This document shows, in pieces, positions 34,661 to 48,937 of a DNA stretch of 64,000 bases. Numbering within the stretch: the stretch's first letter is position 1; each line of letters opens with the position of its first letter. Position numbers and translations under genes: made by a program. This DNA is from Pelecanus crispus (taxonomy: Eukaryota; Chordata; Aves; Pelecaniformes; Pelecanidae): contig NC_134646.1 of the NCBI RefSeq assembly GCF_030463565.1, forward strand, positions 45,565,240 through 45,629,239, read 5' to 3'. The notes beneath the pieces are model-generated. The model saw only the letters and a program-made list of their open reading frames with translations. It was not told where the DNA came from and ran no database searches.

Positions 34661-37600
34661 GGCTAGGGGGAAAAAAATGAACGTATCCTTTCCAGCAGGA
34701 AACGATTAGTTCATCCAGGATCCGATGAGAAGGTGTCTCCTCAGAGACCAAAGCATAACATGCAGAGCCAGGGAAGAGGAAACACCCTGTGGAATAACTG
34801 TGTCTTGCTGTGGAGCATGAGCAGGCTGGGGGGAGCGGGAAGCAGTGGGCTACCGGGATTGCACAGGCAGAAGAACGTGGTTGCTGGACAGATGCCTTAT
34901 TTTGCATTGGGAGGGAAGAACAGACCTCACCAACAATCTCATGCAATACTTTAAGTCCTGACTTTGAGATTCTTTCAGTTTTTTGAAACTGAAATAATAA
35001 AAAAACCTGTAATTACTTTAACCAGACTGCTAGTGCAGCATACTCAACAATGCCATGCTTTGAGTTCCTTACTGACTGAACATTTAATCAAGAGGTAGAG
35101 CATTACATTGAACAGTATTTCAGGGGAAATTACTTGAGACTAATATAGCTAATCAAATGATTTGGTATTGCAAAAACACATAACAAGGTTCTTATGTGTA
35201 ATTGAAGTATTATATATTAATGAGGGAATATAGTCTTGGGGGTGAAGCATGTGTCCTCGTATTTCTGTTGCAATTTGGCCCTCCTTCTATTATGGCCATT
35301 CTGGATCTATTTCGTGATGTGAATAGAGAAGTATGATTGCACCTTAGCTGTTGAGCTGTAGTTTTTACACTTTCTAGTCTGCATTGCTTTGATTCTGTTG
35401 TTGCTTTGTAAGAGTTTGATTTTGTCCATCTGTTGGGCTGCTTCCAGTACAGAGGTTTGTTAGGAGTACAAGAAGGTGCCTCTGCTCAGCTGCCTCAATT
35501 TACAATTTGATGTCTTCGTGCTTGTTCAGTTTGATTTATCATATGCCAGGAGTGAACTAGGGCCTACGTAAGAAGTGCATGTCCCATCTTCTGCTGCCTC
35601 AGCAAGGAGAGTTGGCAAAGGGCAGAGATGCTGAGAAGCAAACCTCTTGAAACTGAACCTACCTACTTGTGGTGGTCCCATCCAGCAAGGTATTCCCCCT
35701 CTGCTAGAGATGGGCAGCTGGGACGGCAGGGAGCAGGATGCATTGTTGTACCTCTACCTCTAATTCTGATCTGCAGGACATTTTTTGCCACTGCTGCTAT
35801 GGGTATGGCAACTTGAAAGGCAGGGAGGAGGTAGCTGCAGGCAGCTGCTGTCAGAACAGAATATCCTTGCCTTTTCAGGGGGACAAAATGCCTGGCACTG
35901 GCTCTGCTTTTCTACACAAATTCTTTTCTGGTGCGGATCCTGGCCACGGCGGTCCATGCCTTAAATGAGATTATCCTAATGCCTCTGGGAGTACGCAGTG
36001 TTCCAGGGCAGCACTCTGCTGTGGGAGGAGGCTGTGAGCCTTGTGCGGACGTACATCAGCAGGGGACTGGCTATAAGCAGGGATAAAACTCAGAGGACGG
36101 AATAAGAGCATATTGTGCTGATGCTCTGAATTTGGGTGCCTTTTTAGTTAATTGCAAATAAATTTTCGTATGAATAATTTGAACGTTTTGTCAGAAGAAG
36201 TAACAAAAGTGTATTAGGATTATTCCCTTGCTGCCCATTTAAATTCTCTTGTGTTTTCCAGGGAGTATCTGTGTTTCCAGAACACATTTTGCTCCCTGGG
36301 TTACCCCTGTTTGGACAGCAGTCCAGTGACTGCTAGTTTTGTTTATAAAGTGAAACATGTGAGGGATAGTTTTCTTCAGGAAACGTCCTGCTGCGTTTTG
36401 AGAAAAGACAGTTCTAATAAAGCTAGTGTTTTGCTGGTGATTTTATTTTTCCTCTCCCTCTGTAGCTCCATGTATGATGTTTTTGGTCACTGAAAACATT
36501 GAGGAACAGGAGGAAATTTTCTCGCTCATGATGCTGCTTCAGAGTAGAGACTGGAAAGCAAATTGGGATTTGGAGGAAGCAAAAGTTTTAGGGAATTTCG
36601 GCAAAGAAACGCAACCCCAGAGGAGATAGAAGACTGCTGTAGGAACAACTCTGAGGTGTGAAAAGCAAGGTAGTTTATAGGAAAGTGCACTGAAGGGCAG
36701 GGGAGCCTGCAATGGGAGAAAGTAAAGTGCGAAGCAGTATTTCCAGATCCTACCTCTTTTCCCCTTTCACCACATTGCCCCTAACCCATAGCCCTGAATA
36801 TCTGTTTCTATACTGATGCTGTGTCCCTCCCTGTCTCCAGCCCTGGTGGCCCTTTATTTTCGGTTCCCTTCTGCCTTTTTGCTCCAGCACCGTGTCCCCA
36901 GCGGGCTCGGCAGCCGGTGTCTGGGGCAGGCTGGCGGAGTGCCAGCCGTGACAGAGGGGTAATGAAAATCGCAGAGGCTGTTTGTTCCCCACCATGGCAT
37001 CGGGGAGCTGCAGGAGAACCGTAAGGAAATCTTGTTGTTTCACCCTCCTTCATCTATGTAGAGATGGTAATCATGAATCATGTTCAACTCCTTATATTTA
37101 GAGACCCTTTTTTAGATGTATACATATCCCTGTTCCTGTCTGAAGACGTATGGCCATATTAGAGGTAAGATGCAAAGTAGAGCTGCTTTGGCTTTCCTCT
37201 CCCTGCCCCGCCAGGCTGGAGCTGTTGGAGCCAGCAAGAAGCGATGGCCCATGAGGAGGCAGCGGCAGATGGAGGCAGGAGGGGGTGGGGACAAGGTAGC
37301 AGCAGCAATCCATAGGAGAGAAGTAGTTTTCAAAGGAGAATGTCCCCGGTAGGGTGAGAAAGAAGAAAGAAAAGGCAGCACTGAAATTCAGCTGCAAAAG
37401 CATGGCTGCCTCTGACACGTAGCATTATTCTAGACTAAATCTGTGTAACGTGCCCTGGGAAAATAATCTTACTTTTTCTTTTTTTTCTTTTTTTAAGTAC
37501 TCAGCATTCTAAATATGCTTTGCTTTTTTAAATATTTGAGCCACACAGGTTTAGCTTTTCTCTGTAAACAAAAATCCTTTTGCATCTTATTGTATCATTG

Positions 37601-39133
37601 ATATCAACACTCAGCTCTTTGCAGGCTGACAGTGAGAAATACCCATGCTTCTCCACTCACATCAAGTCTTCTGAAAAGATACTGCTTAGCCTATGAGTCA
37701 GCTGGCTCATTAATATGTAGAGTTTATATGAGGAGATCTATAAGGAACCTCAGAACCTGATTTTGGCAGATGATGCAGTCTAAAACCTGTACTTGAAGAT
37801 TGTAAAGGAACATAAGTATTGCAGAGATGCGAAGACCTTGGAGACTTAATGCCACTAGTAATGACAGTGGCAGCACAGCTAAGACTTTAACTGCTGTCAT
37901 CATTTGTTACAGGTCACAGTGGGTAGGGTGCCTTGGAGCCAATCTTCAGCACAATGGACTTTTAAGCAAAGATAAAAAGCTTACATTCTCATTTTACAAA
38001 TGTTTACATGTGTAAAACAAATATAACTCTCATTGCCCCCTTCATGTCATGCTTTCCCTCACTCAACATCTATAATGTCAGTCAGAAAAAGTATTTGAAA
38101 ACAGTTTTTTGTGCTTTTACTTTGTGTAATTTTAGTTTTGTGTCCTTTCTTCTGTTGATGATTGTTTTTAGAAAATGTCTGTGCTGTTAAATACTCTACA
38201 ACGTTAAATACTCTACTCCTCCTTGCCTTTGTAATTCCTGCACTTGCTTTATACCTTGTACCTGCATTAGCCTGGGGGATTTGTCTGAGTTTTCTGGAAC
38301 AATGTTCACTGCTTGTTCTGAAGAAATCGGGGCTACAGTAATTCTTGTTCATGCAACATTTCTTCTCTCTCTTGCCTTTATTGTTGGGTGCTGCTTTACT
38401 TCCAGCGGCTGTTCTCTGTGGAGTCCCAGAGCCCCCCAGTTTCCTCTTTCTGATTTTCAGCTTCCTGGTTTTGCTGTTAGTTTTCTAAACTTTTTCTGCA
38501 GGCTGCAGTCTGTGCTTGGTTAAAATATGCGACACAAAGCACTGGGCTAATCAAAGGCATCTTTTAGTGTATTTCCTCAGATCAATGGTCTATTGGCATG
38601 CTTGGGCTGCTGTTGCTGCTTTTCTATGAAGTCAGAGAGGATGCAATATATTCAGAAACTGCTGATGCTATGAACTATCAATTCCAGACAGGCCAAATGA
38701 CTTAATGTTGTAAGTGTGTATGTATAAAGTCTGGTTTCTCAGGCTGGCAAATGAATCTGAATGTATTATGGAAAAATTACTCTAAATTGGGAAACTGCTC
38801 CCAGTTACCAGCCATCACAGCTACTGGTTGTCTGATACCTAGAAATCCATGCCTGGTCTGATTCTTTGTTAATTCAGAATGTTATGGGAGTTGGTTTGGA
38901 CTTTTTTTTTTTTTTTTAGTGCTTTGCCAGGAATTAGCTATTGATACTTAAAGGCCCCTGGCCTTGAGGCTGTGGAGCATTCTGCAGCTGTTGAAGTTGG
39001 TTGGTGCCAGGAGTCTGATAGAAAAGATACCTTTGGTAAGTCTGATAGAGAGATACGTTTGCCTCTATCATCTGTGCTAATTTCTCTGTAGTAAAAGAAA
39101 AAAAAATGAAAAAGCAACACAAAAAACCCAAGC
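34661..39133. other. Gene-free DNA to the right of SCRG1
   Basis: Mostly unique sequence with a modestly GC-rich patch at 36880-37010 and A/T runs near 37478-37495 and 38901-38918. No exon, RNA gene or repeat family was recognised. Confidence 0.5.
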
Positions 39134-39680
39134 TGTCCTGGTTTCAGCTGGGATAGAGTTAATTTTCTTCCTAGTAGCTGGTGTAGTGCTGTGTTTTGGA
39201 TTTAGTAGGAGAAGAATGTTGACAACACGCTGATGTCTTAGTTGTTGCTAAGTAGTGCTTACTCTAGTCAAGAGACTTTCAGCTTCCCATGCTCTGCAAG
39301 ACGTACAAGACACTGGCAGGGGGCACAGCCAGGACAGCTGACCCAAACTGGCCAAAGGGCTATTCCATACCATATGACGTCATGCTCAGTATAGAAACTG
39401 GGGGGAGTTCGCCAGGGGGCAGCAATGGCTGCTCGGGAACTGGCTGGGCATCAGTTGGCGGGTGGTGAGCAATAGCATTGTGCATCACTTACTTTGTATA
39501 TTATTATTATTATATTGTTATTATTATTTTACTTTATTTCAATTATTAAACTGTTCTTATCCCAACCCAGGAGTTTTCTCACTCTTACTCCTCCAATTCT
39601 CTCCCCCATCCCACCAGGGCAGGGGGAGTGAGCAAGCGGCTGCATGGTGCTTAGTTGCTGGCTGGGGTTAAACCATGACA
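39134..39680 (+). mobile_element. Solo LTR of an avian endogenous retrovirus, 547 bp
   Basis: It begins TGTCCTGGTTTCAGCTGGG and ends GGGGTTAAACCATGACA, with perfect 4-bp terminal inverted repeats TGTC/GACA. Flanks CAAGC (39129-39133) and CAAAC (39681-39685) look like a 5-bp target duplication with one mismatch, as expected for ERVL-type insertions. Inside are a palindromic TGACGTCA (39376-39383), a TATTATT-rich stretch (about 39500-39535) and an ATTAAA near 39545. There is no internal retroviral sequence. I recognise it as a common neoavian LTR but cannot give a database name. Confidence 0.85.
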
Positions 39681-39789
39681 CAAACTTATGCTAATTATAA
39701 GGTCTGACTTAGTTTTCCTTAATCATCACCAGTAAAAACATTACAGATACTGCACTGACTTTCGAAGTTCTTGACCGCACCACGGCCTT

Positions 39790-40958
39790 TTGCCTGTTAC
39801 AGGGTAGCTCTGACCCTACACAGGGCTGCTTGCTGGGTGCTCAGCTCTGGGGTGTTGCAGAGAGACTGTGAAGGCTTGTCCAGCCCTCAGACTTTTACCC
39901 CTGCTGCTCATCCATGTGGTCACCAACAATATAGCCAACAGAGACCTGGAAAGTATCAAGTGTGACTGTGTGGGGCAAAAGCATCTTTGCCAATAGGCTG
40001 GCCAACCTGGTGAGGAGAGCTTTAAACAAGGAACAACAAAGGAGGGAGATGGCCACCCACAATTGATTGAGGAAGTGGTGGAAACCTCAGGAAGACTGCA
40101 AAAGAAGCAGGAGCAGAGAGAGGAGACCATGCACATAATGGTTAGGCTGCCACTCAAAGGGCCTGGAGAAATAGGCTGTCAGGAACACCATGATGTTCAA
40201 CAAGAGCAAATGCAAAGTCCTGCACCTGGGGAAGAGTGACCCCACGCACTGGGATAAGTTGGGGACCAACTGGTTTGAATGCAGCTTCAGAGAGTAGGAC
40301 CTGAGGGTCCTGGTGGGCACCAAGTTGAACATGAGCCAGGGAAGGACCCTTGCAGCAAAGGCGGCCAACAGTATCCTGGCCTGCATTGGGAGGAGTGTTG
40401 CCAGCAAGTCGAGGGAGGTGATCATTCCCCTCTGCTCTTCACTGGTGAGACACACCTGGAGTGCTGGATCCAGGTCTGGGTGACCTAGTATAGCAAAGAT
40501 ATAGACAAACTGGAGTGAGCCCAGTGAAAGGCCACAAAGGTGATTAAGGGACTGGAGCATCTATTGTATGAAGAGAGTCTGGGAGACCTGGGACTCTTCA
40601 GCCTGGGCAAGGGAAGACCCAGAGGAGGTCTTACCTCTCTCTCTATCTAAAAATACCTGGTGGGGATTGGGTAAAGCAGATGGAGCCAGACTCTTCTCAG
40701 TGGTGCCCAGTGACAGGAGAAGAGGCAATGGGCACCAGCGGGAACACAGGAGATTCCATTTCAAAATCTAAGGAACATTTTTACCTGTGAGGAAGGTCAC
40801 AGTGCCCACAGAGGCTGTGGAGATCTCCTTAGAGATATTAAAAATGCAGCTGAACACGGTCCTGGGCAACCTGCTATAGCTGACCCTACTTGAGCAGGGG
40901 AGTTGGACTAGGTAGTCTCCAGAGGTGCCTTCCAACTTCAACTACTCTGTGATTTCAG
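39790..40958 (+). mobile_element. CR1 LINE, internally deleted copy with both 5' and 3' sequence
   Basis: The left part (about 39790-40045) matches the CR1 5' region as I remember it, including CATCTTTGCCAATAGGCTGG and CCAACCTGGTGAGGAGAGC. The right part (about 40140-40958) is the 3' end of ORF2 and the tail: GCAAATGCAAAGTCCTGCAC, GTTGCCAGCAAGTCGAGGGA, TCTTCTCAGTGGTGCCCAG, ending CTACTCTGTGATTTC. Most of ORF1 and ORF2 is missing between them. The remaining frame is broken, so the copy is dead. Long minus-strand frames here are shadows. The left edge is approximate. Confidence 0.85.
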
Positions 40959-43900
40959 CCCCATGCTCAGATGGAAGTCGGTTAGCAGTTCAGCATAGGC
41001 TCCAGAACTGTAATCACCTGCACTTGAGTGCACCATCTTGAATGAGCTCATGTAATTGTGGTCTGACAAAGCAAATCTTTTGTTTGCAGACTCCTTATCG
41101 GTCCCTATCAGTCTTTATCAGGTCACAGCCCAGATGTCCTGTGAGAACAGAAACCTCCCTGTGTCGTGGCAAGTGACTGTGCATGTTACCATTAGTTTCT
41201 GAACTTTAAGTATGAATAGACAATTTAGTTTCCTTAAGAGCCTCTGATGAGGCATTTTTGCCAAAAACTTTCTGGAAACTGAAGTACTGTGATAGAAGCT
41301 AAATCACCCTTATCCACTTAGTCACAGTTCATCTCACAGGGGTGTTCTTCCTGCTGCTTTACCTGCCAGAAATAGTTTTGGGCATATTAAAGCGGAAAGA
41401 ACTTTTGCCTTTGAGTCTCACCAGCACCTCTTCATTTATTGATAGATAACAATGTACTTTTAGATGCTTATTGAGAGGGAAAGGATTTGTTTTTCTAATA
41501 ACTAACATAGAATAATGGTTACGGTTCTGAAGTACTCGTCCCATTTTTTTGTGAAGTTGTCCATCCGCACTCTCTCATCAAAGGAACTGTTAACTTCAGC
41601 ATCTATTACATGGCCCTTTGGTAACTTCAAATTAATTTACAAAAGTTTTGTATCTGTAAAGGGTTGTAGGTTCTGAGAAGAACTGCTGCTACCTGTACCA
41701 GGTCTTTATGATTCCTACAGCTGCTGATAGCAAATGTTACCAGCTTTAGGAATAGTACAAAATGGCTAGCAAATCCACTAGTGTTAATGGAGCTAAAGGT
41801 GTTCGTAGCTGTGTGCTTAGATTATTTTGTATTTTATGAGATGAAGACTTTGGACGCTTGCTAGCTACACCTATGTATGTACCCCAAATGAAGCCCCGCA
41901 CAAGGCATTTAGAAGTTTCACCCAAACATTACTGCTGTTGGCAGATACAGCATTCTGTAGTGCTCTGAAACATATCTAAAAAGATAGATCCTTGGCTCTT
42001 AGGCAGGTGTGACTCTATTAGGGGATGGAGATGGAGAGAGGAACATCTCCACAGTCCCATCTGGGGACTTCTCCATGCGAAGCGAGACAGTGTGCTTTAC
42101 TGTTGGAAGGGCTGTCTTAAGTATGCTGCAGGCCCTACGCTAAATACTGCCTGGGCTTCTCTACCATAATGAATAAAGAGGAATTTTACTAAAATCACTT
42201 CTGAATCCAGAATTTTATTCTTAACGCAAAACAAGAAGTCAAAACATTAGTGTCTTATGTATATAACCTAAAGACTGCAGTCATAACTGACATTGAGAAA
42301 GACTGCTCCCTAGACTTTTGGGTAGCAAAACTACAAATCACAGCTGAAACCTTTTTTTTGAAGGATATTAGACTTGACACTCACCAGAGACAAATAATAT
42401 GGTCTTATTTGTAATGTATATCAGTGCAGCTCATTTTTAAGCAGCTTTAACTACAAAAGACGACCCTTTACTGTTGTAGTTTACTATCATCATAACCCAG
42501 AAAAATCCACAAAAGAATGTTATTTGTAGAAACGTGTAATTCAGCTTATCAATCTTTATTGCTGAACAGAAGCTGAGTGGGGATGATGATTATTCCTTTG
42601 CTGAGGTATACAACTTACAACGAATACCTTTCACGTTGTTCTCCCAGGTCACTACGGTCAAGAGCATTACTTTTCTGATACTATTTTATTTCCTCGATAT
42701 TCATAGACCCTAATGAAATTGAAAAGCAAAGGCATATACTGATGCTTCATATGCCTTTTTTGGTGACCCTTAAGTCAGTAAAGAGTATATTTGTACTTTT
42801 GGTTTCTGTGTGGAACAGTTTTGGTAACTCCTTCAAAGGGTACTTAGGTGACTACTTCATTGTTGCAGGTTTCTTGCCATCACTGGAAACAGTTTCTAGA
42901 CCTTTTAACTTTGCATTTAAATTTAATATGTCAAGACTTACAGTAGATCTCTGATTTCCAAGGTTTGATAAGAATATAAATCTTTACAAGGTATCTTTTA
43001 CAAGATATCCAATATACATGTATATATATGTAAGTCCTCAACTTCTTCTGCAGTCTTCCTTGCATCACTGGAATGATTGAGAATCTAATCCAAAGAACAG
43101 TCAAAAATACTTTCCAGACTGTGCCTGCTTCAACGGAGACTTAAAAGCTTCATGTTCAGAGTATCTAGAACTGAATTATTACTTTATAATCTTTGCACAG
43201 ACCCTTGATTGTATTAGCAAGACCTGACAGTTGAGTGCTAGGTAAACATTGTGCAACTCTTCAGTTTGGACCTGGTAGAGTTCAACATGTTTTGACAGTA
43301 AGTAGCCCAAGAAAAAGGACAATTTTGCATAAAGCAAAAACTATGAAGCAATCTACTGCTGTCTTCAGCAACCTTGGCACTCGTTAAATTTAAGAGATAT
43401 CCAACACATGGAAAATATAAAAATAATTTGACCTGAGAATGCTGTGTATATTTATGTAAATGTTTATGTAAAATTAGTATTTTCTATGTATTGCCCTATG
43501 CATATCACCACCAAATTAATCAGGACATATCTTTCTCCTTAAAAAAATTCATCACCATATTTGCAAAGATAGCTCTATGGGAGTAAACTATAGAAACCAT
43601 TCCATCTGGGCTTTTGTTTATATATCACAGCATAAATGTTTAATTGCCTGTATGACACACATTTACAGCAGAGTTCCCACTAAATGATTAATATTTTTTA
43701 GGTTTTTTTGGTTTACAGTTTCTTTTTTAATAGTTCAGAAATAAATGCAAATAAACCTTTCTGCCTGGTAGGGTGACAACCCAAGTGTGAGCATTCTTCA
43801 CATTTCTTGAGGCATTCTCTTTAAGGAGAGAGCTGGTTAACAGGTTCAAAAGGTTAACTGGTTCCCTGTTTCCTACATATTTCTGTCTGTTTTGTTGTCC

Positions 43901-46900
43901 TGTAATGGGACTGTCTCCCTGGGATTCACAACTCAATAATGATTACTTGAGTTGTAATTACATTTAACCCCTCTTGCCAATGCTGTTCCTCACTGTTGAA
44001 CTTCATTAATTCTGAGTCAATTTTACCAGATTGCTTTTGTCAGTACCAGCACATTAGCATACACAATTCAGGGACCATTTTTATACCCTGAAACATAAGC
44101 CTCAGCACAGTCAGTAAAAGAGTTTGTAGAGTTTGACAAATCTGTGCTTGAAAATAACTGGCATGCAAAGCAGCAAATTGACTTCTAGGTGGTGAATATT
44201 CACCATTTATAAATTCATGGTGCTTAGTTCATGCTTGAAAGCTGTTTGCGTTAAATATCTTGGGTTTGCTTTCTCACCAACTGAATAAATATAGGAAAGC
44301 TTACTTAAATCCTAGTCCTCATTCTGCCAGTTCTTGAGGGCTTTTAGTTATCCAACAGGAATATCATTCATTGTTAATTGTATACTATAAAGCTGGATTT
44401 GCTGGAAAGCGTGAAGACTCTCATGGTTTGAATATTCCTGCAGTGTTTACTGTAACACCCTTTTCTTTGCTTGCCTTCTCCATGGTACTTCTTATGTAAT
44501 TTATGACTCGGTAAGTTCTCCAATCTCAATGTGGATAAGGATTCATTTCTGCTCTTGTATTACTTGATGATGAGCCTAATTTAATGTGAAAAATAAACCT
44601 AAGCATAGCTGATTTGCTCCTTTTTTCTTACCTTTTTTTGCTATTCCGTTTCTATCACTGTCCTATCACATGTAAAGCTCAGACAACACCACCACCACCC
44701 CCAAAGCATTTAAATTGTGGAAGTATGAGTGCTGTTGATGGCACACTATAGCAGCATACCAAAGGTGGATTCTGAAGAGGAATAAATCAGCCTTCCAGTG
44801 ACCACAACTTATCCCTGACTGGTCACACTTAATCACTAGGTAGGTAATGATTTCTCTCAAAAAGTCACTTTGGTAGGCATCGCATATTGCTTTAGGCTTT
44901 TATTTTCCCAGTTTATGCTTTGCAGAGGGTATGTGTCATTTATAGGTGGTTTTGGCACTGGCTGCTCAGTGGCTGGGATTTGTCTTAAATTTAAACCCCA
45001 AGGCTTGGTTCTGCTTGGGGGGTGCTAATAGAGGAGGGGCATAATGCTTCCCTGTACCAGCTCCCTGGAACATGTGCCCTTGGTCTATTATCATCATTAA
45101 AAGTATGCAAGACATGTATGGGAGGGGGAGGTAGGAACTGTGAGGAACTTCCTTCCTTGACGACTTTCCCTAACAAATGAGATTTTTAACAAAAAAGGTT
45201 TTGTGCAGAAAGATTAGTCCATAAAGGGTAATGCTGTTGCCAGATGGATGGAGAAAGTGTTCCTGCACAAGATTAAAAGGTAGAGAAAGAAGATGAGCAG
45301 AGAAAGACCATACAGTTCAGGAAGATCTAAGGTCTGTGGCTGTATCCATCATGTGAGATCTTATGGATTAAACATACCAGGGGTTTTAAGAGCCCTCATA
45401 GCCCAGTATTTTTTGGAGGCAGAAGCCTAAACTCTGTCACCTGAAAAGAAAGCAAGAATCTGCTCTTCTCTTTCCTTGAGCTAGGAAGGGAACCGTACAG
45501 TAGTTCAGTGGTTAGCCAGCTTTACCACAGTAAGAAAGGCAATTCCTTTCTCCGCAACTTAAAAGAGTGCTCTAAGCAGTAGGGTATAGTTTGTGTAAGA
45601 TAATTGGCAGCTGTTATGTTTTGCGTAATTACTTCTCTGTGTATGGAAGGGAAAGAGGAGAGAATAACTTATCTCCCTTACAGGTAAGACGAGCTGGCAA
45701 TTGCAGATCAGATGTCTCGGTTCTAGATGGCCAGACTGAAGCACAACTAATTCCACCCAGGCTGATCTTTATCGTCACTGTGGGTGAGCTATTGCATGAA
45801 ATGTGGTGTTCCCCTTGCCACCACCTATGTTTTGCTTGGCGGTCTGGCGGACATTGAACTGGACTGGGCCCTGAGGGTGAGAACTGGGAGGAATGCTAGG
45901 CTTCGGCTAAAGAGAGGTTTGGATCACAGTTTTAGATTAAAGTAATTAAGCCCTTTTGTAATTCTGGCCCATTACTGCTTAAATTTGCAACTTGCATTCT
46001 AATGATATAATAGTGGCACAAAAGCACTGTTGTTTTTTTTTTTTTAGGTGTACAGTCTGCTAGTTTAATGCATATGTTGCTAAGCATCAATCTCTTGAAA
46101 AGTAGGGGGGGTCAGTTAAAAAAAATGAGATGTTATAACAAGATTCTGTAGAATGTAAAGTAATTTTTTTAAAAATTCTTTTTAATTCTAGCAGGCAAAC
46201 ACTGTATCATTGTTACAGGAGTTATAACTCTGAAAAATGCTTTGTAGGAATATGCCCTTGACCTTTTGTCAGAGCGATCTGATCCCCAGTTCTCCATATT
46301 GTGTGACTGGTGTCCAATCTTGCAGCCTTTTACTCATGTAAGTAATATTTGCTTATTTTAATTTGTCTTTACAGAACTATGTGTGGATGGAGGAAGAGCA
46401 GAATTCGTTTGTTGGTGAGACAGGCAGTTTCAGAGCAGAGAAGTGGGAGATCTGGCTAATAAGGAATTCTTAAAAATAGATCCTTTAAACTATTTTCACC
46501 CTGTCAAAAGTAAAAATATAGCCTAAATCATGCAGAGAACACCACAACTGCCACAGAAGAAAATGTAAAAGTTATCATTTACTGAAGCTGGTATTCAATT
46601 TCTTATACCCATCACCATCATCGCCCTAAACAGTAATCCTGACATGCAGATATTAAGCCTGAAGTCTGCCAAATTGCATCGCTCCTTCCATCCTTCCTGA
46701 ACCTCTACTTAGACGAAGGAAGTTTCAGCAACGCACTTTGTCTCTTCAGAGGTGGAGAGAGAGAGCGCCCTTAATGCTATTGAATTTAGGAAGGACGCCA
46801 GTTCTGCCATTTAAGAACACGAAATTCAAGACTACTGCCTGATTGCTCATTATGATAGAAAACTTTTTAAAAGGTTCATGGCCTAGTTGAAGGTCTGAAG

Positions 46901-48159
46901 ACGTCTAACATACAGAGAATCTGACAGGCATGGTCTCCACTTCCAATTTGAATTGTACCCCAGCAGTGTAAATCGGAAAGGAAAGAGCAGGCATCACAGG
47001 AAACACATTGCATAGAAAATTTATCTTGTTACTGTATCAGAAAGCAGTGAGGTTTATGTAATTACACTTTGGACAACTTCAGCTGCAAAATGCAGTGGTA
47101 AGCATTAAAGTGCAGAACTGGCTTTCCTTATTGACATTTCTTGAACAGGATGTTTGACTTTTTTCAAAATTAATTCTCCTTTAAAATTATTTTTATTAGT
47201 TAAAGCCTGACTTGTACACAACTCTTTTAGTTGATCAGACAGGTGGGACATGTCTGTGACTTTGCGCTGGCTTTTGCTTGTTTTGACTGTGCTAATCACA
47301 CCCTGAAACCTGCCATTGCCTGAAGAAATTACATCGTGATAATTGTGAACCTGTCCATAGGGTTAGTTTGCTAGCATAATGGTCATACAGCATGTGTGTA
47401 TAGTACAAACATACATATTTTTTTAGATAATACAGCATATTTTATCCTGCCTCCTGCTGTGCAGCTGTGGAGAACATCAGTGCCTCCCTGTTGCTCTGCC
47501 CCGAGGCTCTGGGGATGCGCAGGTGCGAGAGCTGGTACCCACAGGTCGCATTTTCACCCCGAGGGGGAGCGACCTTCTGGCTGGGATATCCACACCCCAT
47601 CTGGTGGACAATGTCCAATAACGGCTTGAACTACTTTTATGCTCAAAACCAGAGGAAGCTTCAGGGTTAAGTTTCTGCGTGTGAGTTTAAGAGCAACCTC
47701 TGTCCGTTGGCAAGATGTTGAGTACATAAATTCTGATCACTCCCCTTCACACCCTGCAAAGGAAACAAAATTAAATAATTGGCATCGGATTGAACACCTG
47801 TAGCATGTAAAAGACAATTATTCAAATAACTGTATTAACTTTGTGTAATCAGGATTTCCTCTCCCTCAGTTTGGAAATTCACCCACAGCAGTACTGCAGC
47901 TTCTCAGCCACTTCCATGGTGGTCTTCAGGTGTGCTTTTCTTGCACGCATACATGCACACAAACACACACACACAAGAAGTCCCAGCCCAAATAACTTTA
48001 TTGATTATATCAATGAAAATCTGAAGTAACTTCACTGTGATCAATATAGAGATTTATGGCTACCTAACAGGTAACAGTGTTCTGCATTCGTCCTGGTTGT
48101 TTAGTGTTTCTCCTAATCCAATTATTTCTGATTTTGTTAAACAAGAAATGTTTTCTGAG
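40959..48159. other. Gene-free DNA, no repeat family recognised
   Basis: AT-rich unique sequence. Minor features are a small C/A-rich stretch near 44685-44705 (ACCACCACC) and a short CA repeat near 47957-47972. No coding exon or structural RNA could be supported. Confidence 0.45.
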
Positions 48160-48937
48160 GGCCCGGTTGATCCACTGGAAGCCCGAGCAGCTGTTCAGTG
48201 GGACCTCCACAGGCTGGAGGAACAGGGCAGCACCAATCCCAAGAAGTTCAGTAAAGACAAATGCAAGGCCCTGCACCAGGGCTTGAGTAACACCATGCAC
48301 CGGCGCAGGCTGGGGACAGACCGGCCCTGGGCAGTTTAGCAGCAGAGGACACGTGGGTGCTGGCAGATCGTGTTGGGCATGAGCCAGCACTGTGCCCTGG
48401 TGCTGGTGGAGGCCTGGCATCTACTCAGCTATGGCAGCAAGAGATGATTCCCCTCCTTGTCCTTATGAGGCTGCATCTGGGGTATTATGCCTGGGTTTGG
48501 GCTCCACAGTCCAAGGTGGAGGCAGCAAACTGGCGAGAGGCCAGTGGAGAGCAACCAGGGTGTTTTGGGTGCTGGAGCAGGTGATGTGTGAGGAGGGGCT
48601 GGGTTTGCTCAGCCTCAGGAGGAGAAGTCTTTGGGGGGACCCCCCAGAGGTGAGGAGGAGCATCAAGGAGATAGAGCCAGGCTCTTCCCAGGAGTGTGTA
48701 TTAATAAGTGCATGGCAAGTTGCAACAAGGGAAACTCTGACAGCATGTGGGAGTGGCTGGGAACTGGAACACGTTGGCCAGAGATACTCTGGAATTTCCA
48801 CCTCAGAAGTTTCTAAAACTTCATAGGAAAAGACACTGACCTACCTGGTCTAGCTTAAGTTAGCCCTGTGTTGAGCAGGACAACTATGGGCTGTGACTTC
48901 CAAAAGTCCCTTTCAATAGTTTTATGATTCTGTGAAA
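48160..48937 (+). mobile_element. CR1 LINE 3' fragment, older and more diverged
   Basis: Diverged CR1 ORF2 end: GACCTCCACAGGCTGGAGGA, AAGTTCAGTAAAGACAAATG, CATGAGCCAGCACTGTGCCC. The tail is TTTTATGATTCTGTGA. It is 5' truncated, the common state for CR1, and carries indels and stops in all frames. Confidence 0.8.

Noticed and set aside
40087-40560. 157-codon minus-strand frame
   Set aside because: It is antisense to the CR1 ORF2 remnant.
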